Notes: generated by a model from the letters alone, not told the origin. Counted from the first letter of the stretch, positions 16,099-26,169 are shown. The stretch is 64,000 nt of DNA from Candidatus Nanosynbacter sp. TM7-075 (GCF_022828255.1 NZ_JAJQJW010000002.1:62001-126000); one strand, 5' to 3'. A program made the numbers and translations.

Positions 16099-16638
16099 AT
16101 GGATAAAGATATTGAGAAAATTCTATTTACAAACGAAGATATAAAAACGGCAGTTCAAAAACTTGGGAAAAAATTGACCGAGGATTATCACGATAAAAAT
16201 CCTGTCGTCGTGGGTATTTTACGCGGCGCAGCGCCGTTTATGATCGACTTGATACAGGCGATGGATTGCTATATGGAAATTGATTTCATGGCGGTTTCCA
16301 GCTACGGCGACGACACAAAATCTTCTGGATCTGTAAAAATTATCAAAGATTTGGACACCGACGTGGCGGATAGGCACGTGTTGATCGTTGAGGACATAAT
16401 TGACAGCGGTCGAACCGCCCAAGCGCTAAGAGAATTATTTGCCGCAAAAAATGCTGCGTCGGTAAAAATATGCTCGCTATTAGACAAACCAGCGCGGCGC
16501 GAAGTTGACGCGGAAGCTGATTATGTCGGCATCGATACGCCAAACGAATTTGTCGTTGGTTACGGTCTGGATTTTCGCCAGCAATATCGTAACTTGCCAT
16601 ACATCGGCATCTTAAAACCAGAAGTCTATCAAGATTAA
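16099..16638 (+). CDS. hpt: Hypoxanthine phosphoribosyltransferase
   Basis: The 179-residue purine-salvage enzyme makes IMP (and usually GMP) from the base and PRPP. The PRPP motif is [14 protein letters not shown] (94-107). The early [11 protein letters not shown] segment, [11 protein letters not shown] flexible loop and late DEF-like region ([19 protein letters not shown]) match the family. Its last four bases overlap the end of the convergent murD. Purine salvage fits a host-dependent organism. Confidence 0.95.
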   Translation: MDKDIEKILFTNEDIKTAVQKLGKKLTEDYHDKNPVVVGILRGAAPFMIDLIQAMDCYMEIDFMAVSSYGDDTKSSGSVKIIKDLDTDVADRHVLIVEDIIDSGRTAQALRELFAAKNAASVKICSLLDKPARREVDAEADYVGIDTPNEFVVGYGLDFRQQYRNLPYIGILKPEVYQD

Positions 16639-17879
16639 AGTTCTTCTACGGCGGCAACAAATTGCTCGCCACGATCAGAATAGCTCTTAAACATATCAAA
16701 GCTGGCGGCCGCTGGGCTAAGAATCACCACGTCGCCAGATTGCGCTTTATTTTTGATTGATTTGGCAACCTCTTTCATTGTCGCCATATCTAATTGGATA
16801 ATTTCGCAATCAATTTTCTCTTCCCTTAAGACTTCCCTAATTTCATCAGAGTTGGCACCATTGATAATTACCAGTCGTACGTTTTGTCGGGCAATTTCTT
16901 TTGCTAGTTCAGAATAGTCCGCGCCTTTATCCGATCCGCCCAAAATCAAAATTTTCGGCTCCGCAAAAGCTTTTAATGCCGCAATCGCACTGCCCGGAGT
17001 TGTCGAAATACTGTCATCGTAATATTTCACGCCGTATTTTTCAGCAACAAACTTCAATCGATGCGGCAACCCCGTAAACTCGCTAAGCCCTCTCTTTATC
17101 TCATCATCCGACACGTTCGGCAAAATCGATTTCACCGCCGCTATCGCCGCGCACGCATTATCAATATTATGTTTCCCCGGCAAGCGAATCGCAGAAGTTA
17201 TGCTGTCCGAAAGAACAAATGGGTACTCCTTTTTCTGTGCCAAACTCGCATCTGCAATCGACGAACTAAACTCATTTTGAGAATTATAGACAACATAATC
17301 GTCCGCGGTTTGGAACTTGGCAATATTCGCTTTTGCCGCCAAATAGTCATTAAAATCAGCGTGGACATTCAAGTGGTCAGGCTCAATCATCAGCACCACA
17401 GCAACGTGCGGAGATTTCTGCAAATCCCACAATTGAAAACTGGACAATTCATAAACGACAATGTCATCTTTCTCAATTTTCGGCAAAATATCCAAAGCTG
17501 GCACGCCAATATTTCCCACTAAATGAACGGTTTTACCTGCCGCGCGCAAAATCGACGAGATAAAACTACACGTCGTCCCTTTGCCTTTTGTGCCAGTCAC
17601 GCCAATTATAGTCGCTGGGCAATTGGCAAAAAACTCATTTGTCGCCGACCAAATTTGACCGCTAGTCTTTATCTTTTTTGGCGGAAGACTTGGCGACCTA
17701 ACGATTAAATCTGCATCCTCCAGCCCCGAAAATCCCGTCTGATAAGCCACATTTTCCGGCAAATTATCTACTTTTTCACACTCGTCCGCCACTAAAAAAT
17801 CAGCTTCCGGAAACTTCTCCCGAAAATAACGCAAATTAGATTGACCTTCAACACCAAAACCAGCAATGACATTTTTCAT
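16635..17879 (-). CDS. murD: UDP-N-acetylmuramoylalanine--D-glutamate ligase
   Basis: The 414-residue Mur ligase adds D-Glu to UDP-MurNAc-L-Ala in peptidoglycan synthesis. The ATP loop is [11 protein letters not shown] (93-103), the central domain has SSFQLW and EPDHLNVH, and the C-terminal domain carries LPHRLKFV then [17 protein letters not shown] and [11 protein letters not shown], typical of MurD. It is slightly shorter than the E. coli enzyme. TGA-TATAAT lies 6 nt before its ATG (leaderless). Confidence 0.94.
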   Translation of the reverse strand: MKNVIAGFGVEGQSNLRYFREKFPEADFLVADECEKVDNLPENVAYQTGFSGLEDADLIVRSPSLPPKKIKTSGQIWSATNEFFANCPATIIGVTGTKGKGTTCSFISSILRAAGKTVHLVGNIGVPALDILPKIEKDDIVVYELSSFQLWDLQKSPHVAVVLMIEPDHLNVHADFNDYLAAKANIAKFQTADDYVVYNSQNEFSSSIADASLAQKKEYPFVLSDSITSAIRLPGKHNIDNACAAIAAVKSILPNVSDDEIKRGLSEFTGLPHRLKFVAEKYGVKYYDDSISTTPGSAIAALKAFAEPKILILGGSDKGADYSELAKEIARQNVRLVIINGANSDEIREVLREEKIDCEIIQLDMATMKEVAKSIKNKAQSGDVVILSPAAASFDMFKSYSDRGEQFVAAVEEL

Positions 17880-17885
17880 AACCTG

Positions 17886-17894
17886 ATTATATCA
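17886..17894 (-). promoter_or_regulatory. Extended -10 of murD (leaderless)
   Basis: TGATATAAT on the minus strand, 6 nt to the ATG at 17879. Confidence 0.65.
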
Positions 17895-17915
17895 CGAGCA
17901 ATTTACGATTACACC

Positions 17916-19193
17916 CTAAAACAGCTTGTCGAGCTTATCATACAGCTTTGTTAATAGCTCTTTTTCTTCCGAAGTAACTGCCGCCAACGTCCACGTGTTG
18001 GATGCGAAAAATTGACGAGCCGTTTCAATCAACTGATCAGGAGTTACCGCTAAAATAGAATCTGGAACGGCGGCATAATCTCTCACGAAATCATCAGCAA
18101 AATATCGTCCTACGTAAAAATTACTTACTTGCCCAACAGTTTGAGCGCCCATTTGATAACGACCCAACGAATATGACTTCACACTTTCCAAATCCTCTTC
18201 GGAAATAGATCCAGCCAAAACCTTCTTCAACTCTCTCACGATAATATCAAAGAGTTTTTCTGCAGTTTCGACGTTTACTTGTCCACCAAAATCCCAAGCC
18301 GAATCGTAAAAACCAATCGACGTATCACTAAAAATACCATACGCCAAGCCTTTTTTACGAGCCGCGCCAAAAATCCTCGAGCTCATCGTGCCGGTCAGAA
18401 TGTGGTTCAATGCGTTCATGGCCGTGACTTCTTCGTCACTTAGCTCACGTGGAGTCATCATCGACCAGCCAAACGTCAAATTCGTCGCCTCTTTTCGCTT
18501 AACTAAGACTGGGTTAGCCCTGCGTGGTTCATCGCGCGGAATAACGAACCGCTCGCCCGTCTCTAATTGCCATCCCTCAAGATGTTCTTTAATAGCCGCT
18601 TTTCGTCCAGCCATTTTTCCAGCCACCACAAACCGCATATTCTTCAAGGTATGCGTTCGCTTGTGATGATTTTTAATGTCTTTCAGCTCAATATTAGCAA
18701 TTGTTTTTAAGCGCTGATTATACGTCAAAATATCTTCACCCAGCGCCTGCTGAATGCGCGGCCACATCACGCGGTTATGATTGTTGAGATAGCCAGTCAA
18801 TTCAGAGCGAACATTGCCCTTTTCCGCCTCAAGCTCATCAGCGTTGAATCGCGGCGTTGTAATAGCCAATCTCTGAAGCTCCAAAATCCTGTCCCACTCA
18901 AAATCCGCACAAATCGCTTCATAAACCATTGAATAGTCAGAAGTGTAAGCGTTGTGATAGGCGCCGTTCTTGGTAAATTCCTGCTCGTAATTGTGCTCCG
19001 AACGAAACTTTTCATTCGCACCGAACGCCATATGCTCCATAATGTGAGCCGTTTCGTAAATATCTTTATTCAGAACATAGCGATTGCCTGCCCTGAATTG
19101 CACCTGAAAACTCATTACCGTAGCATCTGGAACGTCAATCAACAAGCCGCGCGCACCATTCTTCAGTCTAATTTCCTCAACTGTATGTTTCAT
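17916..19193 (-). CDS. M16-family zinc peptidase (insulinase/processing-peptidase type)
   Basis: The 425-residue protein has the inverted zinc motif H50-I-M-E53-H54 and a downstream glutamate region (ELEAEKGNVRSELTGYLNN) supplying the third ligand. This makes it the catalytic half of an M16 pair. No inactive partner is adjacent, whereas Firmicutes homologues often occur in pairs. It follows secA by 15 bp in the same transcript. Substrate unknown; a role in clearing exported or imported peptides is possible but not shown. Confidence 0.88.
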   Translation of the reverse strand: MKHTVEEIRLKNGARGLLIDVPDATVMSFQVQFRAGNRYVLNKDIYETAHIMEHMAFGANEKFRSEHNYEQEFTKNGAYHNAYTSDYSMVYEAICADFEWDRILELQRLAITTPRFNADELEAEKGNVRSELTGYLNNHNRVMWPRIQQALGEDILTYNQRLKTIANIELKDIKNHHKRTHTLKNMRFVVAGKMAGRKAAIKEHLEGWQLETGERFVIPRDEPRRANPVLVKRKEATNLTFGWSMMTPRELSDEEVTAMNALNHILTGTMSSRIFGAARKKGLAYGIFSDTSIGFYDSAWDFGGQVNVETAEKLFDIIVRELKKVLAGSISEEDLESVKSYSLGRYQMGAQTVGQVSNFYVGRYFADDFVRDYAAVPDSILAVTPDQLIETARQFFASNTWTLAAVTSEEKELLTKLYDKLDKLF

Positions 19194-19208
19194 TGCCTAA
19201 TTCTCTGA

Positions 19209-21839
19209 TTATTTACGATTTTTCTTACGGTTCTGTCGCTGAGCCTTTTTCTTCTTTCGAGCTTGATTCTTCGCACGATTTGATTCCGCGCTAGTCTTGC
19301 CTTTTTTCACAGAGAAGTCATCGTCTCGATTTTCCTCGCCCGAACCAATTTCATTTACGCCACGCTCAACGGCATTTTCTGCCAACCTAGTTAGCTCAGT
19401 GTCATATTCGTCGTCTTGAGATTGACGAACCGTAGCATCGGCTTTATGAATATTAAATATCGTCGCCAGAACTTCATCGCGGAGATTAGCCTGTAAACTC
19501 TCAAACAACTTCTGGGATTCTGATCGGTATTCTACCAAAGGATCGCGCTGTCCAACACTTCGCCAGTGAATTCCCTCACGCAAATGTTGCATATTTTCCA
19601 AATGTTGCATCCACAATGTATCCAGCACCGCCATGTAAACTTCGCGCTCAACTCCGCGCAAATCATCAGCGCCAATCTCACGCTCTTTCTCCGCGTAAGC
19701 TTCTTCAGCCAGCTCCAGCGCCTTCTCATAGCGCAAACGATCTTTCTTCTCCTTGCCAACCTTTTCAATTTTTTCCTTATCAATTGGGAAAATAACTGAG
19801 AAATCCTCGACAAACTTTGGGTTATTCTTTGATGGAAGAGTCGTCAATTCGTGAACTTTAGCTCGCAATAATCGCTCAATTTCTGGCTTAATATTGTCAC
19901 CTTCCAAAATCCTGCGTCGCATGACATAAACGACGCGGCGATGACGGTTAATCACATTGTCGTATTGAACAACATTTTTGCGCGTATCAAAGTTATAACC
20001 CTCAACTCGCTTCTGTGCTGCTTCCAATGTTTTCGATACGGCGCGAGTTCTGATTGGCGTATCATCATCAACGCCCAGCCTATCCATCAATGACGCAATT
20101 CGCTCACCCTGGAAAATTCGCATCAAATCATCTTCGGTCGAAACATAGAACTGAGTCTCGCCTGGATCACCCTGACGTCCGCCACGACCGCGCAACTGAT
20201 TGTCAATTCGGCGTGATTCGTGTCGCTCTGAACCGATAACAACCAGTCCGCCCAATTCCTTCACGCCCTCGCCAAGCTTAATGTCGGTACCACGACCAGC
20301 GATATTCGTAGCCAAAGTAATCGCGCCTTTTTCGCCGGCTTTCGCAACAATCGCAGCCTCACGCTCATTGTTCTTAGCGTTCAGAATCTCAAATTTAATA
20401 CCTTCTTTTTCCAAATATTTAGCAATTTGCTCATTCTTTTCAATAGAGCCAGAACCAACCAAAACAGGACGACCTTGCTTGTGGTAATCCTTAATCGCCT
20501 CAGCGACAGCTTTAAGTTTGGCTTTTTCAGTCTTAAAAATCAGGTCTTCCTTATCCTCGCGAATAACTGGTTTGTTCGGTGGAATTTGAATAACATCAAG
20601 TGAATAAATTTGCTGGAACTCTTCAGCCTCAGTAAATGCCGTACCGGTCATACCGCTCAATTTATTGTACAAACGGAAATAATTCTGGAAGGAAATTGTC
20701 GCCAAGGTCATACTCTCTTCCAGCACAGGAACGCCTTCTTTTGCCTCAATTGCCTGATGCAAACCTTCGTTGTAGCGGCGACCCTGCATCAAACGACCAG
20801 TGTGTTCGTCAACGATGATCACCTCGCCGTCATTGGTTACAACATAATCCTTATCACGCTTGAATAATGTCTGTGCTCGCAAAGCTTGATCCATGTGATA
20901 AACACTGCGCACGTGATCTGGCGTGTACAAGTTTTTTATTCCCAACAATTTCTGAACTTTTTCAACGCCTTCGTCAGTCAAAGCAACACTTCGGCGCTTT
21001 TCATCCAAAACATAATCTTCCGGAACCAACTTCGCGGCGATTTTAGCAAACGTATAATAATTATCAGGATTTTCAGCCGCTGGAGCAGAGATAATAAGTG
21101 GCGTACGAGCTTCGTCAATCAAAATTGAGTCAACCTCGTCAACGATTGCGAAGTTCAATTCACGCTGCCTGAGCAAATCGACATCATTAACCATATTGTC
21201 GCGCAAATAGTCAAAGCCAAACTCGTTATTCGTGCCATATGTAATGTCCGCAGCGTAAGCTTCTTTACGTGAAACCGGGCGAAGCTTGCGCATTCGAGGG
21301 TCGTCGTGATGCTCATTGTCATAATCTTTATCATAGACAAATGACGCTTCGTTAATAATCACACCGGTGGTCAAGCCCAGAAAATCATACACTTGACCCA
21401 TCCAGCCAGCGTCGCGCTGAGCCAAATAGTCATTAACCGTCACCACGTGAACACCCTTGCCTTCCAAAGCGTTCAGATAAGTTGGCAATGTCGCCACAAG
21501 AGTCTTACCTTCACCAGTTTTCATCTCGGCAACGTTACCCTCATGAAGAACCATACCGCCAATCAACTGCACGTCATACGGACGCTCGCCAATCACACGC
21601 TTAGCAGCTTCCCTTGCTACAGCAAACGCGTCTGGCAAAATCGTATCAAGTGTCACACTCTTCTTCGACAAACGCTTTTTCAGCTCGTCAGTTTGCGCCC
21701 GAAGCTCCTTGTCGGACATCTTTTCATATTTGTCATTCAGACCGTTAATAACATCAACTTGCTTACGCAATCGTTTCAAAATCTTCTTCTGTGGATCGCC
21801 AAAAATCTTACTCAGCGCTTTTTGTTGTGTAATTGCCAT
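19209..21839 (-). CDS. secA: Protein translocase ATPase SecA
   Basis: The 876-residue preprotein translocase motor shows all hallmarks: MKTGEGKTLVATLP (Walker A), FAIVDEVDSILIDEARTPL (DEAD-like), TLATNIAGRGTDIKLG and SERHESRRIDNQLRGRGGRQGDPG (motif VI). The usual C-terminal zinc motif (CxCx8CH/CC) is missing; the chain ends in a long Lys/Arg/Gln tail. I start at the ATG at 21839 (MAITQQKALSKIFGD); the frame upstream is open for 12 codons but lacks a good start. A TATAAT near 21890 gives a leader of about 50 nt with GAGGGAG and AAGG near the ATG. Confidence 0.96.
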   Translation of the reverse strand: MAITQQKALSKIFGDPQKKILKRLRKQVDVINGLNDKYEKMSDKELRAQTDELKKRLSKKSVTLDTILPDAFAVAREAAKRVIGERPYDVQLIGGMVLHEGNVAEMKTGEGKTLVATLPTYLNALEGKGVHVVTVNDYLAQRDAGWMGQVYDFLGLTTGVIINEASFVYDKDYDNEHHDDPRMRKLRPVSRKEAYAADITYGTNNEFGFDYLRDNMVNDVDLLRQRELNFAIVDEVDSILIDEARTPLIISAPAAENPDNYYTFAKIAAKLVPEDYVLDEKRRSVALTDEGVEKVQKLLGIKNLYTPDHVRSVYHMDQALRAQTLFKRDKDYVVTNDGEVIIVDEHTGRLMQGRRYNEGLHQAIEAKEGVPVLEESMTLATISFQNYFRLYNKLSGMTGTAFTEAEEFQQIYSLDVIQIPPNKPVIREDKEDLIFKTEKAKLKAVAEAIKDYHKQGRPVLVGSGSIEKNEQIAKYLEKEGIKFEILNAKNNEREAAIVAKAGEKGAITLATNIAGRGTDIKLGEGVKELGGLVVIGSERHESRRIDNQLRGRGGRQGDPGETQFYVSTEDDLMRIFQGERIASLMDRLGVDDDTPIRTRAVSKTLEAAQKRVEGYNFDTRKNVVQYDNVINRHRRVVYVMRRRILEGDNIKPEIERLLRAKVHELTTLPSKNNPKFVEDFSVIFPIDKEKIEKVGKEKKDRLRYEKALELAEEAYAEKEREIGADDLRGVEREVYMAVLDTLWMQHLENMQHLREGIHWRSVGQRDPLVEYRSESQKLFESLQANLRDEVLATIFNIHKADATVRQSQDDEYDTELTRLAENAVERGVNEIGSGEENRDDDFSVKKGKTSAESNRAKNQARKKKKAQRQNRKKNRK

Positions 21840-21916
21840 AAACCTTAAAACTCCCTCACTTTCAGGCATTTTCAAAAACTTCTTTTATTATAACTTTTTT
21901 CAGGCAATTTGAAAAG

Positions 21917-21944
21917 AAAAAGCGCCCAGAATCTGAACGCTTTC
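21917..21944 (-). terminator. Intrinsic terminator of serS-hpf
   Basis: Minus strand: AAAGCGTTCAG, loop ATT, CTGGGCGCTTTTTC; an 11-bp stem with two G-T pairs and a T run. Confidence 0.85.
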
Positions 21945-21964
21945 CTGCTAATTTCATCTATCAA

Positions 21965-22336
21965 TTATTTTCGACCGAAAGTTTGCTTTAGCTTCGCCAA
22001 AACCCCACGACTTCCGCCAACGTGAGCCAGCACATCGTCTTTGTACTTACGAACTTGACCATTCAACCTAGCTTCAACAATATCCACTGCAGCCAAAACG
22101 TTCATGGTTGAATCCTTAGCTACAATCTTCTTATCCGGCACATTGATGATAACTTCAACCTCGTACTTGTTGCCGCCAGGATTGTCAATCTGCTTAATCT
22201 TAACGTCTGCAGATGCACTTTTTCGCGCGTGGCGTGGCAAGTATTTTCCCAGAGAACCAATTTTCCTTTCAACATATTTTTTTGTTGTGGCGTTCAGCTC
22301 ATATTTAACGCCAGTAATTGTAATATCCTTAATCAT
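21965..22336 (-). CDS. hpf: Ribosome hibernation-promoting factor (short HPF/RaiA type)
   Basis: This 123-residue protein has the HPF/YfiA fold. It opens MIKDITITGVKYELNATTKKYVERKIG, followed by the lysine-rich helix and VIINVPDKKIVAKDSTMNVLAAVDIVEARLNGQVRKYKD. It binds the 30S decoding region during inactivity. It lacks the C-terminal dimerisation domain of long HPF. A strong ribosome site (AGGAGG) and a TGATATAAT overlapping the serS stop suggest it can be expressed on its own in addition to reading through from serS. Confidence 0.9.
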   Translation of the reverse strand: MIKDITITGVKYELNATTKKYVERKIGSLGKYLPRHARKSASADVKIKQIDNPGGNKYEVEVIINVPDKKIVAKDSTMNVLAAVDIVEARLNGQVRKYKDDVLAHVGGSRGVLAKLKQTFGRK

Positions 22337-22366
22337 TTTTCCTCCTACTAACTAGTATGCTCTCTA

Positions 22367-23608
22367 TTATATCACGTCACGACCATTCATATACGGACGA
22401 AGTACTTCAGGGACAGTCAAAGTTCCATCTGGATTCTGGAAATTCTCCAAAATCACCACCAATGAGCGAGCCAGCGACACCGCAGTTCCGTTCAACGTGT
22501 GAACAGATTCAATCGTGCCGTTTTCTCGCCTGACTCGAATATTCAAACCACGAGCTTGATAATCAGTACAATTTGAACAACTCGTCAGTTCACGATAAGT
22601 TTGGTCAACCGGCGACCAATATTCAATGTCGTACTTTTTCGCAGCCGGCGCACCCAAATCGCCCGCCGCAATATTAACCACGTGATAAGAAATCCCAATT
22701 TGCTGCCAAAGCGCCTCTTCAACGCTAAGAATTTTCTCATGAATCTCTTTAGATTGCTCCGGCAGACAGAACGCGTACATTTCCAGCTTATTAAACTGAT
22801 GAACTCGGAATAGACCACGTGTGTGCTTGCCGTATGTTCCCGCCTCTTTTCGATAGCAAGGACTATAGCCAGCGTACAGTAATGGCAAATCTTTTTCGTC
22901 CAAAATCTCATCCGCGTGGTAGCCGGTTAATGGCATTTCCGCCGTACCGATTAGCGTCAAATCTTCACCGTCAACTACATATTCATTGCTGCCTTCACCC
23001 TTCGGAGTAAAACCTGCGCCCTCAGCCGTTCGCAAATTGACCATATGTGGCACGGTCATAAATGTGAAGCCCTGCTTTGTTACGTAATCCAAGGCAAATT
23101 GAGTTACGGCATTTTCCAGCAAAGCCAAATCGCCCTTCAAATAATAAAACTTCGCACCAGCCACTTTAGCGCCACGTTCAAAGTCCGCCCAACCGCGACT
23201 TACGGCATAATCCAAATGATCTTTTGCGCCAGTTTTGCAATCGCCATAAACTTTTATTTCAACAGAATCTTCTTCACCACCCAAAGGCACGTCGTCAAAA
23301 GTGATATTCGGGACGTTTTTAAGAATTGCCGCAACTTTTTCCTCGGTCGATTTCAAATAACTCTCACGCTCTGCTAGCTCAACTTTCAATTGCTTGCCCT
23401 GATCAATTAACTCTTGATCTGGTCGACCGCCCTTCATCTTCGCTGAAATAGCATTGCGCTGTTCGCGTAACGCTTCAACCTGCTTCTGCAAATCGCGGCG
23501 CTCATCGTCTAATTGCAACAACGCCGCAATATCAACTTTATAGCCTTTATCATTTGCCGACTTTTGCACCAAATCGGCATTTTCTCGGATGAACTTGATG
23601 TCTAACAT
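22367..23608 (-). CDS. serS: Seryl-tRNA synthetase
   Basis: The 413-residue class II synthetase has an N-terminal antiparallel coiled coil (about 25-105, with DERRDLQKQVEALREQRN) that grips the long variable arm of tRNA-Ser. Catalytic motifs follow: TAEMPLTGYHADEIL, the motif 2 region SPCYRKEAGTYGKHTRGLFRVHQF and motif 3 NGTAVSLARSLVVILEN. I start at the ATG at 23608 because TATAAT ends 6 nt upstream; there is no Shine-Dalgarno, so it should be leaderless. Confidence 0.96.
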   Translation of the reverse strand: MLDIKFIRENADLVQKSANDKGYKVDIAALLQLDDERRDLQKQVEALREQRNAISAKMKGGRPDQELIDQGKQLKVELAERESYLKSTEEKVAAILKNVPNITFDDVPLGGEEDSVEIKVYGDCKTGAKDHLDYAVSRGWADFERGAKVAGAKFYYLKGDLALLENAVTQFALDYVTKQGFTFMTVPHMVNLRTAEGAGFTPKGEGSNEYVVDGEDLTLIGTAEMPLTGYHADEILDEKDLPLLYAGYSPCYRKEAGTYGKHTRGLFRVHQFNKLEMYAFCLPEQSKEIHEKILSVEEALWQQIGISYHVVNIAAGDLGAPAAKKYDIEYWSPVDQTYRELTSCSNCTDYQARGLNIRVRRENGTIESVHTLNGTAVSLARSLVVILENFQNPDGTLTVPEVLRPYMNGRDVI

Positions 23609-23614
23609 ATCTTC

Positions 23615-23620
23615 ATTATA
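23615..23620 (-). promoter_or_regulatory. -10 of serS (leaderless)
   Basis: TATAAT on the minus strand, GAAGAT between it and the ATG. Confidence 0.6.
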
Positions 23621-23642
23621 TAACAATTCTGAATAAAATCTT

Positions 23643-24482
23643 TCAAACGTGAGAAATCATTCCTACGCCAAGCATAACCAATAAAAACAGCCCCAGGACA
23701 AATCGATAAATTATGAATGGTCGGAAATTATTGCTCTGAATAAATTTTAACAGCCACGACACAGCCAAATAACCGACGCCGAATGAAATTACCGTGGCGA
23801 TTATAGTTGGAGTCCAGCCAACGCCGCCAGAAATGTGTTTATATTTGGTAGCGACTTCCAACAACCCCGCCGCGACTAGCGCTGGAATACCCAAGAAGAA
23901 ACTCAATTTCGTAACCGACACGCGGTCAAATCCACGGAATAAACCGACTGAAATCGTTGCGCCAGAGCGACTAATTCCCGGAATGAGCGACAAACATTGC
24001 CCCGCGCCAATAGCCAGCGTGTCTTTCCAACTCGTCTCAGTTTCGCCACGCTTGTTATTTGCCGCACGATTGTCAGCCAGCCACATAACAACACTCCAGC
24101 CAATAAGCCCGAACGCCACAAACCACAAACTGCGCAGAACTGTTTCAACTTCGTGCTTGAATAACAGTCCGACAATCGCAATAGGAATTGAACCGATAAT
24201 AATTGCCCAGCCATATTTATAATCAAACTTTCGACGCGCTCGTCTCCACCATAAACCACGCCACCAAGCCTGTAAAATTCGCCAGATGTCGCTCCAGAAA
24301 TAAATCACCGCCGCCAAAATTGCTCCGATCTGGATTATCGCCGTAAAAGCCACGACGCTCGGATCGTCAATTCGCATTCCCATCAACTTCTCAGCAATTG
24401 TCAAATGTCCAGTCGAAGAAATCGGTAAGAATTCCGTAATTCCCTCGATTATGCCGAGAATAATCGCTTGCCACCAAGCCAC
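23643..24482 (-). CDS. uppP: Undecaprenyl-diphosphatase (BacA/UppP)
   Basis: The 279-residue polytopic enzyme dephosphorylates undecaprenyl diphosphate to recycle the lipid carrier for wall synthesis. The two active-site signatures are EGITEFLPISSTGH (13-26) and PGISRSGATIS (about 169-179). It starts with GTG at 24482. A five-codon ORF ends two bases before this start (see separate entry), suggesting coupled translation. Confidence 0.94.
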   Translation of the reverse strand: MAWWQAIILGIIEGITEFLPISSTGHLTIAEKLMGMRIDDPSVVAFTAIIQIGAILAAVIYFWSDIWRILQAWWRGLWWRRARRKFDYKYGWAIIIGSIPIAIVGLLFKHEVETVLRSLWFVAFGLIGWSVVMWLADNRAANNKRGETETSWKDTLAIGAGQCLSLIPGISRSGATISVGLFRGFDRVSVTKLSFFLGIPALVAAGLLEVATKYKHISGGVGWTPTIIATVISFGVGYLAVSWLLKFIQSNNFRPFIIYRFVLGLFLLVMLGVGMISHV

Positions 24483-24484
24483 GC

Positions 24485-24502
24485 TTAAAAATTACCTTTC
24501 AT
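24485..24502 (-). CDS. Five-codon leaderless upstream ORF of uppP
   Basis: TGCTACACT (extended -10) is followed after 6 nt by ATG AAA GGT AAT TTT TAA, then two bases and the uppP GTG. If transcription starts at the ATG, uppP can only be reached by re-initiation or coupling after this peptide (MKGNF). Confidence 0.35.
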   Translation of the reverse strand: MKGNF

Positions 24503-24547
24503 CCTTCAAGTGTAGCATTAGCGGTAAAATCATTCAAATGCATGAGC

Positions 24548-25825
24548 CTAAGATTCGGAATTTTCTGCTTCAATCGAGTTTTGATAGAACAAACCGCTGA
24601 CATTCACACCCGCAGGAGCATAAATTTTCAAGCCGGTTATCGGCTTATAAAACTTCAAGCAGCCGTCAAAGAATATCGCGTTACACTTCCTAGAAACGGA
24701 CAGTACAATTTTATCGCCATCGCGGCGCACGTTAATTTCTGGTTTATTCGCCTTTGGCAAATCCACAAACTCCGCTTCCACCTTAAACTTGTCAGAATTT
24801 ATTCGCGAAACATTCCCCACTGGCATATCAATAAAAATTGAATTAGCGTTTGTCGTATCTGGAATATCGATATTCACTTTCTTCGTGAGCTGCTGCGATT
24901 CACGTGCATATTCCAAGCCAGCGTGCGCGCTAAATATTGCGGCGCTTGCCAAACTCATGAAAACAACGGATGCCGCCACGATCATTGTGATTACAGACAT
25001 TCGATTGACCTTCCAAACAAATATGCTACGCGTTACAATTGCGCCAAATATTACCGTCGCGATTCCGCCAATTGCCAAGGAAATCCATACTCCCCACGCC
25101 CACATTTGCATTCCCAAACCGCCGAGCATATCAACCATGGAAATACCAAGCGCCCCGCCAACAATCAGCCCAAACAGTATCGCTAGCGTCGTAAACAGTA
25201 CCACAGTGCCGACAAAATATTGGAAAAATTTCGCAATTGGGGTTTTTCCGACAGACACAGTTGAAATTCCATCAGCGGAAGCTTCCTTAAGCGCAGCCAA
25301 AGTTACTGGCTTTCCGCGCATTCGTAACTTGTCCGACACGGTTTTTGCTGGCGGCATCGACACCCACATCGCGAGGTAAACCAGCACCATCGTACCAAAT
25401 GTTACGAACGGCGAGATAATTGCAATCAGTCGCACCCACAACGGATTGATATTAAAGTACGCCGCTATTCCCGCGCACACGCCGCCAATGACAGCTCCGT
25501 CCGTGTCGCGCATCAATTGCTTTTCTGGTTTTTCATTATCATCCGTCAATTCGTCAATTGTGCCATCACTATCATCCGAAAAATCACGCGGCTCACCCAT
25601 TTGATTTTTAATCGCCAAAACGTCATCGTCGCTAATAACACCCTCTTTCATAACGCCACGCTCGGCTAGAATTTCAACCATTCGCGCCTCAATTTCCTTC
25701 ATCGCTTCCGCGTCGGCGTGCATATTTTTCTGAATCGAATTAAGGTACTTTTCTAGCGATTTCTTAGCGTCAATTTCCACGCTAAACGCCGTTTTTGCCA
25801 GATGAATCCTGGTTATTTCCTTCAT
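24548..25825 (-). CDS. PspC-domain membrane protein
   Basis: This 425-residue protein has three parts. A cytoplasmic helical N-terminus (about 1-95) resembles the DUF1700-like region that often precedes PspC. The PspC domain (about 101-160, GGVCAGIAAYFNINPLWVRL) has one hydrophobic segment. Three more membrane segments (about 195-300) and an outer beta-rich domain (about 310-425) follow. PspC proteins sense or protect against membrane stress. Its start overlaps the padR stop by one base, and AAGGA precedes it, so it is the last gene of the ABC-padR operon. The chain of permease, ATPase, PadR and PspC points to an envelope-stress exporter unit. Confidence 0.82.
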   Translation of the reverse strand: MKEITRIHLAKTAFSVEIDAKKSLEKYLNSIQKNMHADAEAMKEIEARMVEILAERGVMKEGVISDDDVLAIKNQMGEPRDFSDDSDGTIDELTDDNEKPEKQLMRDTDGAVIGGVCAGIAAYFNINPLWVRLIAIISPFVTFGTMVLVYLAMWVSMPPAKTVSDKLRMRGKPVTLAALKEASADGISTVSVGKTPIAKFFQYFVGTVVLFTTLAILFGLIVGGALGISMVDMLGGLGMQMWAWGVWISLAIGGIATVIFGAIVTRSIFVWKVNRMSVITMIVAASVVFMSLASAAIFSAHAGLEYARESQQLTKKVNIDIPDTTNANSIFIDMPVGNVSRINSDKFKVEAEFVDLPKANKPEINVRRDGDKIVLSVSRKCNAIFFDGCLKFYKPITGLKIYAPAGVNVSGLFYQNSIEAENSES

Positions 25826-26169
25826 TATTTTATTCCTTTCTCTAAGTTATCAAGCGAATTATTTAGCATATTTATGCGATCTTTGAGTTCGTGAATCAAT
25901 TGATCGCCGTGATCTGTCAATGAATAATATTTTCGCGGCGGACCTTGCTCGCTTTCCTGCCATTCGTGTTGCAAATATCCGTCTTTCTGCAGCCTGTTCA
26001 GCAGCGGATAAATCGTACCTTCGACCACTGTTAAGTCCGAATCGTTCAACTGCTTAACAATGTCGCCGGCGTACTGCGCTTTATTAGAACAAACCAGTAA
26101 AACGCAATAAACCAAAAATCCTTTTCGCAATTGGACCGCCAAGCTTTCCGCATAGCTATCAACGTCCAC
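25825..26169 (-). CDS. PadR-family transcriptional regulator
   Basis: The 114-residue winged-helix protein shows LRKGFLVYCVLLVCSNKAQYAGDIVKQL, TVVEGTIYPLLNRLQKDGYL and PRKYYSLTDHG, the PadR signature. It starts with GTG 11 bp inside the end of the ABC ATPase gene, with GAAGG 5 nt before. PadR repressors usually control a neighbouring exporter and bind a palindrome at its promoter. A 14-bp perfect palindrome sits on the promoter of this operon. Confidence 0.9.
   Translation of the reverse strand: MDVDSYAESLAVQLRKGFLVYCVLLVCSNKAQYAGDIVKQLNDSDLTVVEGTIYPLLNRLQKDGYLQHEWQESEQGPPRKYYSLTDHGDQLIHELKDRINMLNNSLDNLEKGIK

Noticed and set aside
21272..21287. parS-like sequence TTCTTTACGTGAAACC inside secA
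   Set aside because: Only about 12 of 16 positions match TGTTTCACGTGAAACA and the palindrome is broken; the similar spot near 37905 in recF is worse.
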